DNA of 6,313 nt, from NCBI GenBank assembly GCA_024763135.1, contig JANTGD010000218.1, forward strand, positions 1 to 6,313, given 5' to 3'. Source of the DNA: Thiotrichales bacterium (lineage in GTDB: Bacteria; Pseudomonadota; Gammaproteobacteria; UWMA-0217). Shown here piece after piece: positions 1 through 6,226 of the stretch. The notes under the pieces are model-generated. The model saw nothing but the letters and a program-made list of their open reading frames with translations, did not search any database and was not told the origin of the DNA. A program made the position numbers and the translations under genes. The number at the start of each line of letters is the position of its first letter. Positions within the stretch are counted from its first letter, which is position 1.

Positions 1-2
1 TT

Positions 3-974
3 TTAACGAATCGAGATCCGTTAGAAGTTGCGGCTATTGTCGATGTAGTGTTTGATGGTGAAAACAGTGGGGCGATGGTGGGCTCGCTCCAGCCGATTTT
101 TACAGGAGCAGTGAGTAGTATTGACGCGCAAACGGCGTCGTTTAAGGATGCGCAGGTATTGGAGCTAGGCGTTCAAACAGATGGCTTGGTTTCATTTTTG
201 GCCCAGGCATCTGGACCCGGTCCAGCCACTCGCTACGGATTCGTACTTGACCAACAACTTCAAACAGGACAAACCTACACTGCAACGTTTGATCAAAGCT
301 ATGAGAGCTTTTCATGGGAGGCTACGCTCCCTGTTCAGTCCGTTGAGCAGTCTCTTTACCGTAAAGGCGTTCAGTTTGCGTCATTGGGCGGCAATGCTGT
401 TACTGGCCAACAAGGTCAGCAGATGGGTATTTCGAACTTTCCCGCTGATATTCAAGTGTTCAGCGCCAGCGCTGTGAGCACGGAAAATGGTTTCACTGAG
501 CGTCGTATCAAGCAGATTATGGCAGATAGTTTTCCCGACAGAATAATGGTATTCGATTTTTCAGACTTCTACCTTACAGATGTGATACGCCAGGAACAGC
601 CCGGGTCCTATTCGATAAGTTGGCTTAAAAATGGGTCTGGCCCAGCAACTATTTTTAGCTATATAGACAGTCGTCATGTATATGCAGAGGGTAATCAGGC
701 TCAAGTTCAAAAAATTTACAATCTCAGTGTCAGTGCCGACCCGAATAAACGAATGTTCGAATTTCCAGAGTTGCAGGGTGATCTTGCGCGCTGGTTTGGT
801 GAATTCCAGGGGGTCAATTCGCAATCCCGGATCGCTGCATTATGGTACTACCCTAAGCAAAGAAACTTTGAGGAATCTTCAAAGTCAATTCCAGGTTGTT
901 ACGATTCACTTTTTAAGGATGAGAATTGTATTAAGGAAGGTTTTTTTCAGGACGGATATCAACAGACATTATGA
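3..974 (+). CDS. Unrecognised protein, 3' part of a gene cut by the window edge
   Basis: I do not recognise this protein. The frame is open from base 3 and ends with TGA at 972-974, giving 323 visible residues. A GTG at 48 could be read as a start, but no ribosome binding site precedes it and the 15 codons before it (reading LTNRDPLEVAAIVDV) look like ordinary protein, so I treat the gene as continuing upstream. The visible part is rich in Gly, Ser, Gln and alternating hydrophobic residues, as in beta-rich exported proteins, with no transmembrane stretch. Its only two cysteines lie near the C-terminus (visible residues 299 and 309, GCYDSLFKDENC) and could form a disulfide, which would fit an envelope location (inference). 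It is AT-richer than the genes to its right and convergent with the DUF5666 gene. A T7 run at 942-948 close to the stop could hide a frameshift. Confidence 0.72.
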   Translation, partial: LTNRDPLEVAAIVDVVFDGENSGAMVGSLQPIFTGAVSSIDAQTASFKDAQVLELGVQTDGLVSFLAQASGPGPATRYGFVLDQQLQTGQTYTATFDQSYESFSWEATLPVQSVEQSLYRKGVQFASLGGNAVTGQQGQQMGISNFPADIQVFSASAVSTENGFTERRIKQIMADSFPDRIMVFDFSDFYLTDVIRQEQPGSYSISWLKNGSGPATIFSYIDSRHVYAEGNQAQVQKIYNLSVSADPNKRMFEFPELQGDLARWFGEFQGVNSQSRIAALWYYPKQRNFEESSKSIPGCYDSLFKDENCIKEGFFQDGYQQTL

Positions 975-1033
975 AACTGAAGGGAATTGGGCATACCCGT
1001 GGGGATTTTTGTTGACTTTGTAAAGGGGAGAAA

Positions 1034-1067
1034 GCAGCAGACTTGAAAAAACTTCCAGTCTGCTGTT
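1034..1067. terminator. Hairpin between convergent genes, probable bidirectional terminator
   Basis: CAGCAGACT (1035-1043) pairs perfectly with AGTCTGCTG (1057-1065). The stem continues inward past one mismatch through GAA/TTC (1045-1047 with 1053-1055) to an AAAAC loop. On the plus strand it is followed by TTATT. On the minus strand it is followed by the pyrimidine-rich CTTTCTCCCCTTT. It lies between the stop of the left gene (974) and the stop of the minus-strand DUF5666 gene (1086), where a shared terminator is expected. Neither side has a long uninterrupted U tract, so its strength is uncertain. Confidence 0.6.
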
Positions 1068-1085
1068 ATTCACTGGTGGATAAGG

Positions 1086-2264
1086 CTATTCGGGTGCTTC
1101 AGGCTCTGCTTTTTCAGGTTCTTCTGTGGTGGGGTTTGCTATTTCGTTGGTGGTGTTATTGTTATCCGCGGAGTCGTGTGGGGCTTGCTGACTTTCGCTG
1201 TTTTCAGGGGGTACGCCATCACCTGATTCAGGGATTTTGTCTTCTTTTTTGTCTTCGGATTCATTTTCTGTCAGTTTTATTTCGATTTTATCCGCGTGTA
1301 GCCAACCGTCGGGTTGTAATGCACCTTCTACTTCTACAAAAGTACCGGGTACCAGTGCGGTGGCGTCTCCCCCTTCGAATTGCGTATTGCCGGTGAGGAG
1401 GATCTGTTGTCCGTTGACGATGAATTGTGTCTCTGAACGTACGCTCGTGAGCACACCTTCGATTTCGCTGGGAATAGGGGTCGATAGGTTGCTCGGTACG
1501 CTTAAACCCGTTTGCTTGCACTCGACTTGTAACAAGGTGGTGATAGTGTCTCCGGCACTATAGTGATTGGCACCGATAAAGCTAGCCTCGACTAAATCCC
1601 CGACGCTGAGTTCCGGCTCGCAATGCTCAGGCGTGACGCCATTGAGCAGTATTTTTTGTGTGCCAATTGTAAAAGATGCATTGGGTACCACCTCGCTCAC
1701 AAGCCCGGTCAATTTCCATGCTGCTCCATCGTCTTCCACTTGAACCCGGGTTGCAAGCAGCGCACTGCTGCCTTTTTCGAACCCGGAGATGGCCACGACA
1801 TCACCAATGCTCAAATCGGCAGGGGAGAGTGGCTGGCCATTGGCGTCGAGCAGCACGGTATCGGGCTGCAGTTGCGCAGTTTGCTCCAATATGGTCAAAG
1901 GTTGGGTCTGAGTAATGGGTCCACGCAGCTGATGTCTGGCGTCGAGGCTCAGCAACGTGCCCCGCGTGAAGTCTGCGTTGACATCATTGGCGACTTGATA
2001 GGACACCACCAGCCCTAGCCCGGCGTTGCGAAAGTCATCTTCATTGACGGTTTTGCCGTCAATGCTTAAACGCGTAGTTTGAGCCACTTCGAACTCACGC
2101 GTTTGATTGATAATAATGCTGCCGAAGCCGGTCACCGTGCCAATGCCCGTACCACCGATCCCCTCGTCCGAAAAAGCGCTGGTGAATGTTGCGCTGCCGC
2201 CAGAGCAGCCGGCCAACAGGGAAAATAAAACTACGAGTACTGTCAGTATTGTTTGTTTAGGCAT
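1086..2264 (-). CDS. DUF5666 domain-containing lipoprotein with four repeats and an acidic tail
   Basis: A predicted secreted lipoprotein of 392 residues. A short basic start (MPKQ), a hydrophobic segment and the lipobox LLAGC place the lipidated cysteine at residue 20; Ser at +2 favours the outer membrane. The mature part reads as four tandem DUF5666-type units at about 35-108, 113-177, 185-249 and 266-331. The first has the hallmark VTGFGSIIIN; each later unit has a 'VGD-V-A-F' or 'PGTFVEVEG' turn and closes with a strand such as ATRVQVE or LLQVE. Unit 3 has the only two mature cysteines besides the lipidated one (215 and 249), a possible disulfide. Residues 332-392 form a low-complexity tail rich in Glu, Asp, Pro, Ser and Asn, probably disordered. 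DUF5666 has no assigned biochemical role; its fold is inferred to be small OB-like beta modules. The start is ATG with the signal peptide directly after it, but no good Shine-Dalgarno is visible. The gene follows the DUF6502 gene by 125 nt on the same strand and is probably in one operon with it. Confidence 0.9.
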   Translation of the reverse strand: MPKQTILTVLVVLFSLLAGCSGGSATFTSAFSDEGIGGTGIGTVTGFGSIIINQTREFEVAQTTRLSIDGKTVNEDDFRNAGLGLVVSYQVANDVNADFTRGTLLSLDARHQLRGPITQTQPLTILEQTAQLQPDTVLLDANGQPLSPADLSIGDVVAISGFEKGSSALLATRVQVEDDGAAWKLTGLVSEVVPNASFTIGTQKILLNGVTPEHCEPELSVGDLVEASFIGANHYSAGDTITTLLQVECKQTGLSVPSNLSTPIPSEIEGVLTSVRSETQFIVNGQQILLTGNTQFEGGDATALVPGTFVEVEGALQPDGWLHADKIEIKLTENESEDKKEDKIPESGDGVPPENSESQQAPHDSADNNNTTNEIANPTTEEPEKAEPEAPE

Positions 2265-2389
2265 GGTGGTTTGCTACTCATTGGGTGAGGTTCACTGAGA
2301 CTGATGTTATCGAAGCTGCTCTTGAAGGGCTGCTTAACAATGCGCCGGCTCCGATGGTTGATTCGGGGGTAGGCGTTTGTTTTGGGGGT

Positions 2390-3274
2390 CTAGTGAGACG
2401 TTTCATCATGGTCGGTTTCGGCCGGTGCTTTAAAAAAATACGCGCCAAAATTGATTCGCTCCCGCGGGCCGGGTTTATCCTGGGAACGGGCCCGCAGCTC
2501 TACTGCCAGGGCATTGAGGGTCGTCAGAGTTTCCATGGCCAGTTCCGCTGCGCGTGCTTGTAACACCGCGACATCCTCAGCATGCAGGGCAGGGTAATGC
2601 ACGCTACGTTCGAAAAACGGGGCTTCCTGAGTATCGATATTGTGTTCGCAGGCTGCGATGTGGTCGTGCAGATTGCGCCCCAGGTAATAGAGTTTTTCTT
2701 TCAAGCCGCGATCAGGGATAAACGCCTCGGTACGGAGGCGTACATGCCCTTGATCGTTCAGCTCGACCACGCCGATACGCAACCATTCCTCCAAAACGGT
2801 TTTTGGACGGATGTCTTTACTCACTGAAGCGATCAGGGCGTTGAAGGAAACCCCACTGTCGTCCGCGCTGCGGCGAGGCAGCGGCAGGGGATGTCCGTCC
2901 GCGTCGGTAAAGCGTGCATCGGTGCACCATCGGCTGACCGCCTGGCCGCCGATTGAAATATTGTTAGGTACCGTAACGCTTGCGGGCGTCTGCTTGCGCA
3001 GACGTTTGATGTCACGTCGGTGGATACCGGTCAACACATGCAGGCGGCTGTCGCTCTGCGGCTTTCCATCGATTTTAAACGCCTGCTCTGCGGTCTCGAC
3101 ATAAATCGATTTCAGCAATTCAGCAAACGCCGGAAACCCGATCTGATGATGCATTGCCAAGCGGACAACGGGCTTAAGCAACCAACGCAACGCTGACATG
3201 ACAAGCCCTGTCGGGTCAGCGTGAGAAGCGGATGAATCGGTTGCGGTCACCGGTGGAAGTTTCCTGTTGGGCAT
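2390..3274 (-). CDS. DUF6502 family protein
   Basis: The 294-residue product matches what I know of the DUF6502 family: the N-terminal core SALRWLLKPVVRLAMHH, then FPAFAELLKSIYVETA, then a conserved SDSRLHVLTGIHRRDIKRL (about residues 74-92). No signal peptide or membrane span is seen, so it should be cytoplasmic. The 'LTGIHRRDIKRL' segment resembles a helix-turn-helix recognition region, and VLEEWLRIGVVELNDQGHVRL further on resembles a winged helix. A DNA-binding or regulatory role is my inference, not an established function. I chose ATG at 3274 (MPNRKLP...). ATG at 3199 (MSALRW, 269 aa) is a real alternative, because it starts exactly at the conserved core and has AGGG six bases upstream, while 3274 has no clear site. 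The same frame is open up to 3526, but that extension passes through the promoter and has no family-like sequence. The gene precedes the DUF5666 gene and is divergent from the cytochrome gene; DUF6502 next to DUF5666 is a pairing I recall from other proteobacteria. Confidence 0.85.
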   Translation of the reverse strand: MPNRKLPPVTATDSSASHADPTGLVMSALRWLLKPVVRLAMHHQIGFPAFAELLKSIYVETAEQAFKIDGKPQSDSRLHVLTGIHRRDIKRLRKQTPASVTVPNNISIGGQAVSRWCTDARFTDADGHPLPLPRRSADDSGVSFNALIASVSKDIRPKTVLEEWLRIGVVELNDQGHVRLRTEAFIPDRGLKEKLYYLGRNLHDHIAACEHNIDTQEAPFFERSVHYPALHAEDVAVLQARAAELAMETLTTLNALAVELRARSQDKPGPRERINFGAYFFKAPAETDHDETSH

Positions 3275-3354
3275 ATTTGTAGTCTGTCTGTTTGCGCACG
3301 CAGTGCGAAATGAGCGGGATGATGATCGCGCTACGCTGTCTGCGGCTGCGCTGC

Positions 3355-3420
3355 TCACCTCTGGTTGTAACACTGCGATGCCTGAGACACACCTGCATTG
3401 ATTTCGCACAAAATTTGCAC
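3355..3420 (-). CDS. Possible small leader ORF ahead of the DUF6502 gene
   Basis: On the minus strand GAGGA, seven bases before a GTG at 3420, gives a well-spaced ribosome binding site. The GTG opens a 21-codon reading frame (MQILCEINAGVSQASQCYNQR) ending in TGA at 3357-3355. It is not in the DUF6502 frame and lies within the roughly 200-nt leader predicted from the promoter at 3488-3517. It may be a leader peptide or a chance match. I see no runs of one amino acid that would indicate attenuation, and no conservation evidence is available. Confidence 0.2.
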   Translation of the reverse strand: MQILCEINAGVSQASQCYNQR

Positions 3421-3473
3421 TTTTTTTCCTCGAAATCTGAGCCGTTTTTGTGCGCTGCTCTGGAGTTCCGGCC

Positions 3474-3502
3474 TTGACGCTATCGAGATTATAGACTAAT
3501 AC
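3474..3502 (+). promoter_or_regulatory. Candidate sigma70 promoter for the cytochrome gene
   Basis: TTGACG (3474-3479) matches the -35 consensus at five of six positions. It is followed after exactly 17 bases by TAATAC (3497-3502), a weak -10 matching three of six. Transcription would start near 3509, leaving a leader of about 50 nt before the ATG at 3560. It overlaps the stronger minus-strand promoter, so the two divergent units may compete for polymerase. Confidence 0.4.
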
Positions 3503-3517
3503 TAAAAACGTGTGCAA
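3488..3517 (-). promoter_or_regulatory. Sigma70 promoter for the DUF6502-DUF5666 unit
   Basis: Read on the minus strand, TTGCAC (3517-3512) is followed after 18 bases by a perfect TATAAT (3493-3488). The -10 is consensus; the -35 is only moderate. The start point would be near 3481, giving a leader of about 207 nt to the ATG at 3274, which is long for a simple gene. The -35 hexamer lies inside the dyad at 3510-3526. Confidence 0.5.
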
Positions 3518-3526
3518 ATTACACAC
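3510..3526. promoter_or_regulatory. Dyad-symmetric candidate operator between divergent promoters
   Basis: GTGTG (3510-3514) and CACAC (3522-3526) form a perfect 5-bp dyad around CAAATTA. The site covers the minus-strand -35 and the first bases of the expected plus-strand transcript, so one bound protein could repress both units. The core GTGCAAATT (3512-3520) recurs in inverted orientation at 3412-3420. The regulator is unknown; the neighbouring DUF6502 protein is one guess. The arms are short, so chance is possible. Confidence 0.35.
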
Positions 3527-3548
3527 AATTTCTCATTGGGTGGATTTC

Positions 3549-3553
3549 GGGAG
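3549..3553 (+). promoter_or_regulatory. Ribosome binding site fixing the cytochrome start
   Basis: GGGAG ends six bases before the ATG at 3560. It supports that start over the in-frame GTG at 3512, which has no such site, lies almost on the predicted transcript start, and would add 16 residues before an already long n-region. Confidence 0.6.
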
Positions 3554-3559
3554 CGCAAT

Positions 3560-5839
3560 ATGGAATACATAAGCTTGTTAAAGACCGGGCGAGGCAGCGC
3601 CCGACAGGATTGGGTTGGGTGGCAAGGCCGGGGCCAATTGGCTCTCGTCGGTCTTGCATTGGCAGTATTGGTGGGGTGTAGCGGAGCAGGCTCATCGACG
3701 TCTACCGATACGCTCTCCGCCAAGGGGGTGGACAGTGCAGAGTCGGAGGATGGCCCCAAACAGAGCAGTGAAACTGAGTCGAGCAGTGGGAGTGTCGGCA
3801 GTAACACGAGCACCGGCGCGTTCAAGGTACTGGCCGCCAATGACCTGGGGATGCATTGCGCTGACCAGGATTATCAGATTTTCAGTATTTTGCCACCGTT
3901 TAATGTTGTGCACGCGCAGGTCATCAAGACTGGGTCGAGCCCGGAAATACTGTCGAATCAATCGGTAGCTGTGAGCTATGAGGCGATATCGAGTCCCGTG
4001 GATCCGGTTTTCGGTGGCTCGATCAATACCACCAGCAGTAATCGCGCCGGGGTATTCAAGAGTAATTTTTGGGAACAGCGCAACGGTAAAACCCTGGGCG
4101 GATTGGCTTATGCTGCGCTTTATCCGCCGGGAGTTTTCGACAGCTTTGAACCGTTGCCGCAAGATCTGGGTATTCCTGCGCCGGATACCGCGTTGCTACC
4201 CGCGTTATCTGCGACGCAACAAGCCATGCCCGGCTTCAGCAATCCGTTTAGCGCCAACACGGCGCAGGGATTTGGCCGCTTCGACAGCGATTTGCACTTT
4301 TTCGCGGATTTTCCATTTGGCAAGGTGATTCAAGGCGTGGATTGGTTTGCCGCCGATGGTATTCCGGTTTCTCCCGTGGATGACGAAGGGCGCGTCAACG
4401 CCTACCCGCTCATGCGGGTCACCGCCAGCAGCCAATCCAACGGTCAAGCGTTGGCATCCACAGACATTGTGTTGCCGGTAGCGTCTGAAGCTGATTGTCA
4501 GAACTGCCATGCTGATTCGGCCGACGCCGGCAATGGTATTGCGGCAACATTTTCCGGCACCGCATTTAATGTCCTGCGCGCTGCGGATGCCCCTGGACCA
4601 GAAAAACTATTGAACGCAGCCAAAATAAATATTCTGCGCTTACACGACGCCAAACATGGTCGCGCCTATACCAGCAGCGTCGATGGCAGCCCCGCCGTTT
4701 GCGATCCTCAGAACGACCCGTCCGACCCAGACTGCCTGGCAAATCAGACGCCTGTGCAGTGTTCCCAGTGTCACTATTCACCGGCGCTGGATTTGGCGCA
4801 GGTCGGGCCCATAGACGACACCCAGCAAGGGATCAAGGGCCGCCAGCAGACACGCCATATCAGCATGTCCCGCGCCATGCACGCATTCCATGGACGCCAG
4901 CAAGCTGTCGATGGTAAACCGCTGTTTCCACAAATGCCTGCGGCCGATCATACGGCGCGCAATGGCGGTAAGGGTGTCAACAGCTTTGAGCGGCAGATTC
5001 TCGATCAGACCTGTTACCAATGTCACCCGGGTAAACAGACCCAATGCCTGCGCGGTGCCATGTTCAATGGGGGCGTGGTCTGTCAGGACTGTCATGGCAA
5101 CATGGCGCAAGTGGGGGATGATTTTAGCGGGCAGCTTGCGTCGGGCGGTGGACTCGATTTGAGTAAACGCATTCCCTGGGCCAGCGAACCTAAGTGCCAG
5201 TCCTGCCACACAGGCGATGCCAATCAGCCCAACCATCCCTCCGGTGCAATTGTGGCTCCGGACGGCATTCGGCTATTGCAGGCCTATGTGAAGGGCGATG
5301 CCACCGCCACACCGATTACCTCGGGTGCCTCGCGGTTTGCCGAGAATCAAAGCCTGTTTCGTTTAAGCGGCAATGACGATGGCAGTGGCAAGGGGCATCA
5401 CGGCATTATGTGCGAGGGATGCCACGGCAGCACACACGCCATCTGGCCAAACCCCAACCCGAATGCCAACGACAATATTGCTGCAAACCAGTTGCAGGGC
5501 CATAGCGGCACCATCATTGAGTGCACGACCTGTCACGAAGCAGGATCGCTCGGCAATACGCTGGGAGGGCCTCACGGTATGCATCCAGTGGGCGGAACGC
5601 GTTTCGCCGATGGTGGGCATGGGGATTTGGCGGAAAAAAATCGCAACGCCTGCCGCGCCTGTCATGGCCGCAACGGTCAGGGCACCGCGTTGTCCGAAGT
5701 CAAGGCGGTCCGCAGTTTTGTCATCGAGGAATGCGAGGGTGGCGTGCTGTGCCCACGCGGTGAACAGAAAAATCTCCGTGTCACCCTGAATAAAGGCGAT
5801 CAGGTTGCCTGCAACCTCTGTCATGAAAATGAGCTGTAA
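3560..5839 (+). CDS. Nonahaem c-type cytochrome, predicted lipoprotein
   Basis: A 759-residue multihaem cytochrome c, inferred to transfer electrons in the periplasm or at the outer membrane; donor and acceptor are unknown. A long n-region with basic residues leads into the hydrophobic segment LALVGLALAVLVGC, a lipobox with Cys40. A Ser/Glu-rich linker (about 41-85) follows. Then comes a haem-free domain (about 86-310) opening with VLAANDLGMHC, a motif I recall from other multihaem cytochromes, and SILPPFN. Nine canonical CXXCH motifs follow, their first Cys at 313, 401, 485, 508, 546, 618, 655, 698 and 751: CQNCH, CSQCH, CYQCH, CQDCH, CQSCH, CEGCH, CTTCH, CRACH, CNLCH. The last lies four residues from the C-terminus. 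Spare histidines (for example 362, 366, 433, 441, 444, 464, 613, 614, 672, 675) could be distal ligands. Extra cysteines 381/392 and 725/731 could form disulfides. The architecture does not match decahaem MtrA/MtrC types. The gene stands alone on its strand and ends at a strong terminator. The cytochrome call is very secure, the exact role is not. Confidence 0.95.
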   Translation: MEYISLLKTGRGSARQDWVGWQGRGQLALVGLALAVLVGCSGAGSSTSTDTLSAKGVDSAESEDGPKQSSETESSSGSVGSNTSTGAFKVLAANDLGMHCADQDYQIFSILPPFNVVHAQVIKTGSSPEILSNQSVAVSYEAISSPVDPVFGGSINTTSSNRAGVFKSNFWEQRNGKTLGGLAYAALYPPGVFDSFEPLPQDLGIPAPDTALLPALSATQQAMPGFSNPFSANTAQGFGRFDSDLHFFADFPFGKVIQGVDWFAADGIPVSPVDDEGRVNAYPLMRVTASSQSNGQALASTDIVLPVASEADCQNCHADSADAGNGIAATFSGTAFNVLRAADAPGPEKLLNAAKINILRLHDAKHGRAYTSSVDGSPAVCDPQNDPSDPDCLANQTPVQCSQCHYSPALDLAQVGPIDDTQQGIKGRQQTRHISMSRAMHAFHGRQQAVDGKPLFPQMPAADHTARNGGKGVNSFERQILDQTCYQCHPGKQTQCLRGAMFNGGVVCQDCHGNMAQVGDDFSGQLASGGGLDLSKRIPWASEPKCQSCHTGDANQPNHPSGAIVAPDGIRLLQAYVKGDATATPITSGASRFAENQSLFRLSGNDDGSGKGHHGIMCEGCHGSTHAIWPNPNPNANDNIAANQLQGHSGTIIECTTCHEAGSLGNTLGGPHGMHPVGGTRFADGGHGDLAEKNRNACRACHGRNGQGTALSEVKAVRSFVIEECEGGVLCPRGEQKNLRVTLNKGDQVACNLCHENEL

Positions 5840-5862
5840 TTTTCTCAATCTATAACAGCCGC

Positions 5863-5904
5863 GCAGCGGGGCGAGCGTCGCCCCGCTGCCTTTCCAATTT
5901 TCTT
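5863..5904 (+). terminator. Intrinsic terminator of the cytochrome gene
   Basis: GCAGCGGGGCGA (5863-5874) and TCGCCCCGCTGC (5878-5889) form a perfect 12-bp GC-rich stem with a three-base GCG loop. It is followed by the T-rich tract TTTCCAATTTTCTT. It begins 24 nt after the cytochrome stop codon. The last bases of the tract merge with the left end of the palindromic element that follows. Confidence 0.88.
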
Positions 5905-6058
5905 AAGGAAGCTCTGATGAATGCTGACGCGCGCAGATTGTGGTGAAAAATCGTCCAGTCTAAGGCGCGGATCGCAGGTAATAGCTGGTTATTGCAGAAG
6001 ATCTGCAATGCAGAAGTGGGCGATTTTGCGCGGCAAGTATTGATCAGAGCTTCCTTAA
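5903..6058. mobile_element. MITE-like palindromic element with perfect 16-bp inverted ends
   Basis: TTAAGGAAGCTCTGAT (5903-5918) and ATCAGAGCTTCCTTAA (6043-6058) are exact reverse complements. Pairing continues inward imperfectly: GAATGCTGACGCGCG against CGCGGCAAGTATTG, and AAAATCGTCCA (5947-5957) against TGGGCGATTTT (6017-6027) with one G-T wobble. The left arm carries about 13 extra bases. The 156-bp unit has no ORF, so it would have to be moved in trans by a transposase, or else act as a structured repeat or RNA. TTAA at both tips is self-complementary, so it may be a target-site duplication or part of the terminal repeat; the sequence cannot decide. No transposase is in the window. Confidence 0.6.
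5991..6009. repeat. Apical hairpin inside the palindromic element
   Basis: ATTGCAGA (5991-5998) and TCTGCAAT (6002-6009) pair perfectly around an AGA loop. It sits between the two inner arms (5947-5957 and 6017-6027) of the element, so the whole 156 bases could fold as one long branched or bulged stem-loop. Confidence 0.55.
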
Positions 6059-6100
6059 CCCAAGTTTCGCAGTTCGCAGCCCCCTAAAGCGTTGGGGTGA

Positions 6101-6130
6101 GGAAAGGAAAAATCACAGGTTTTCCTTTCC
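6101..6130. repeat. Perfect 11-bp inverted repeat
   Basis: GGAAAGGAAAA (6101-6111) and TTTTCCTTTCC (6120-6130) are exact reverse complements around the 8-base spacer ATCACAGG. The arms are strictly purine/pyrimidine and neither strand has a terminator-like U tract after the stem. No coding sequence ends close by, so its role is unknown; it may belong to a dispersed repeat. Confidence 0.6.
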
Positions 6131-6226
6131 GCGTGACGTACAGTCCTGGACGGACTTTTGCGATACCCTCCGAGGGAGCATGAACGTTCTAACGAATTCA
6201 GTGCGTAATCGTATTTAAATCCGAAA

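Noticed and set aside
3398..3411. FNR-like site TTGAT-TTCG-CACAA upstream of the cytochrome
   Set aside because: The second half-site differs from ATCAA at two positions and its distance to either promoter does not fit an activator site.
3275..3526. N-terminal extension of the DUF6502 frame up to 3526
   Set aside because: The frame is open, but the added residues show no family similarity, are Arg/Ser/Cys-rich like translated promoter DNA, and the first codons lie upstream of the predicted transcript start.
3512..3559. GTG at 3512 as the cytochrome start
   Set aside because: No ribosome binding site, almost on top of the predicted transcript start, and ATG at 3560 has GGGAG at good spacing and keeps the lipoprotein signal.
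3692..4162. 156-codon minus-strand frame opposite the cytochrome N-terminal part
   Set aside because: No ribosome binding site, basic low-quality composition, and wholly inside the coding sequence of the lipoprotein cytochrome.
5363..5848. 161-codon minus-strand frame opposite the cytochrome 3' end
   Set aside because: It is antisense to four CXXCH motifs of a secure gene, so it is a shadow reading frame.
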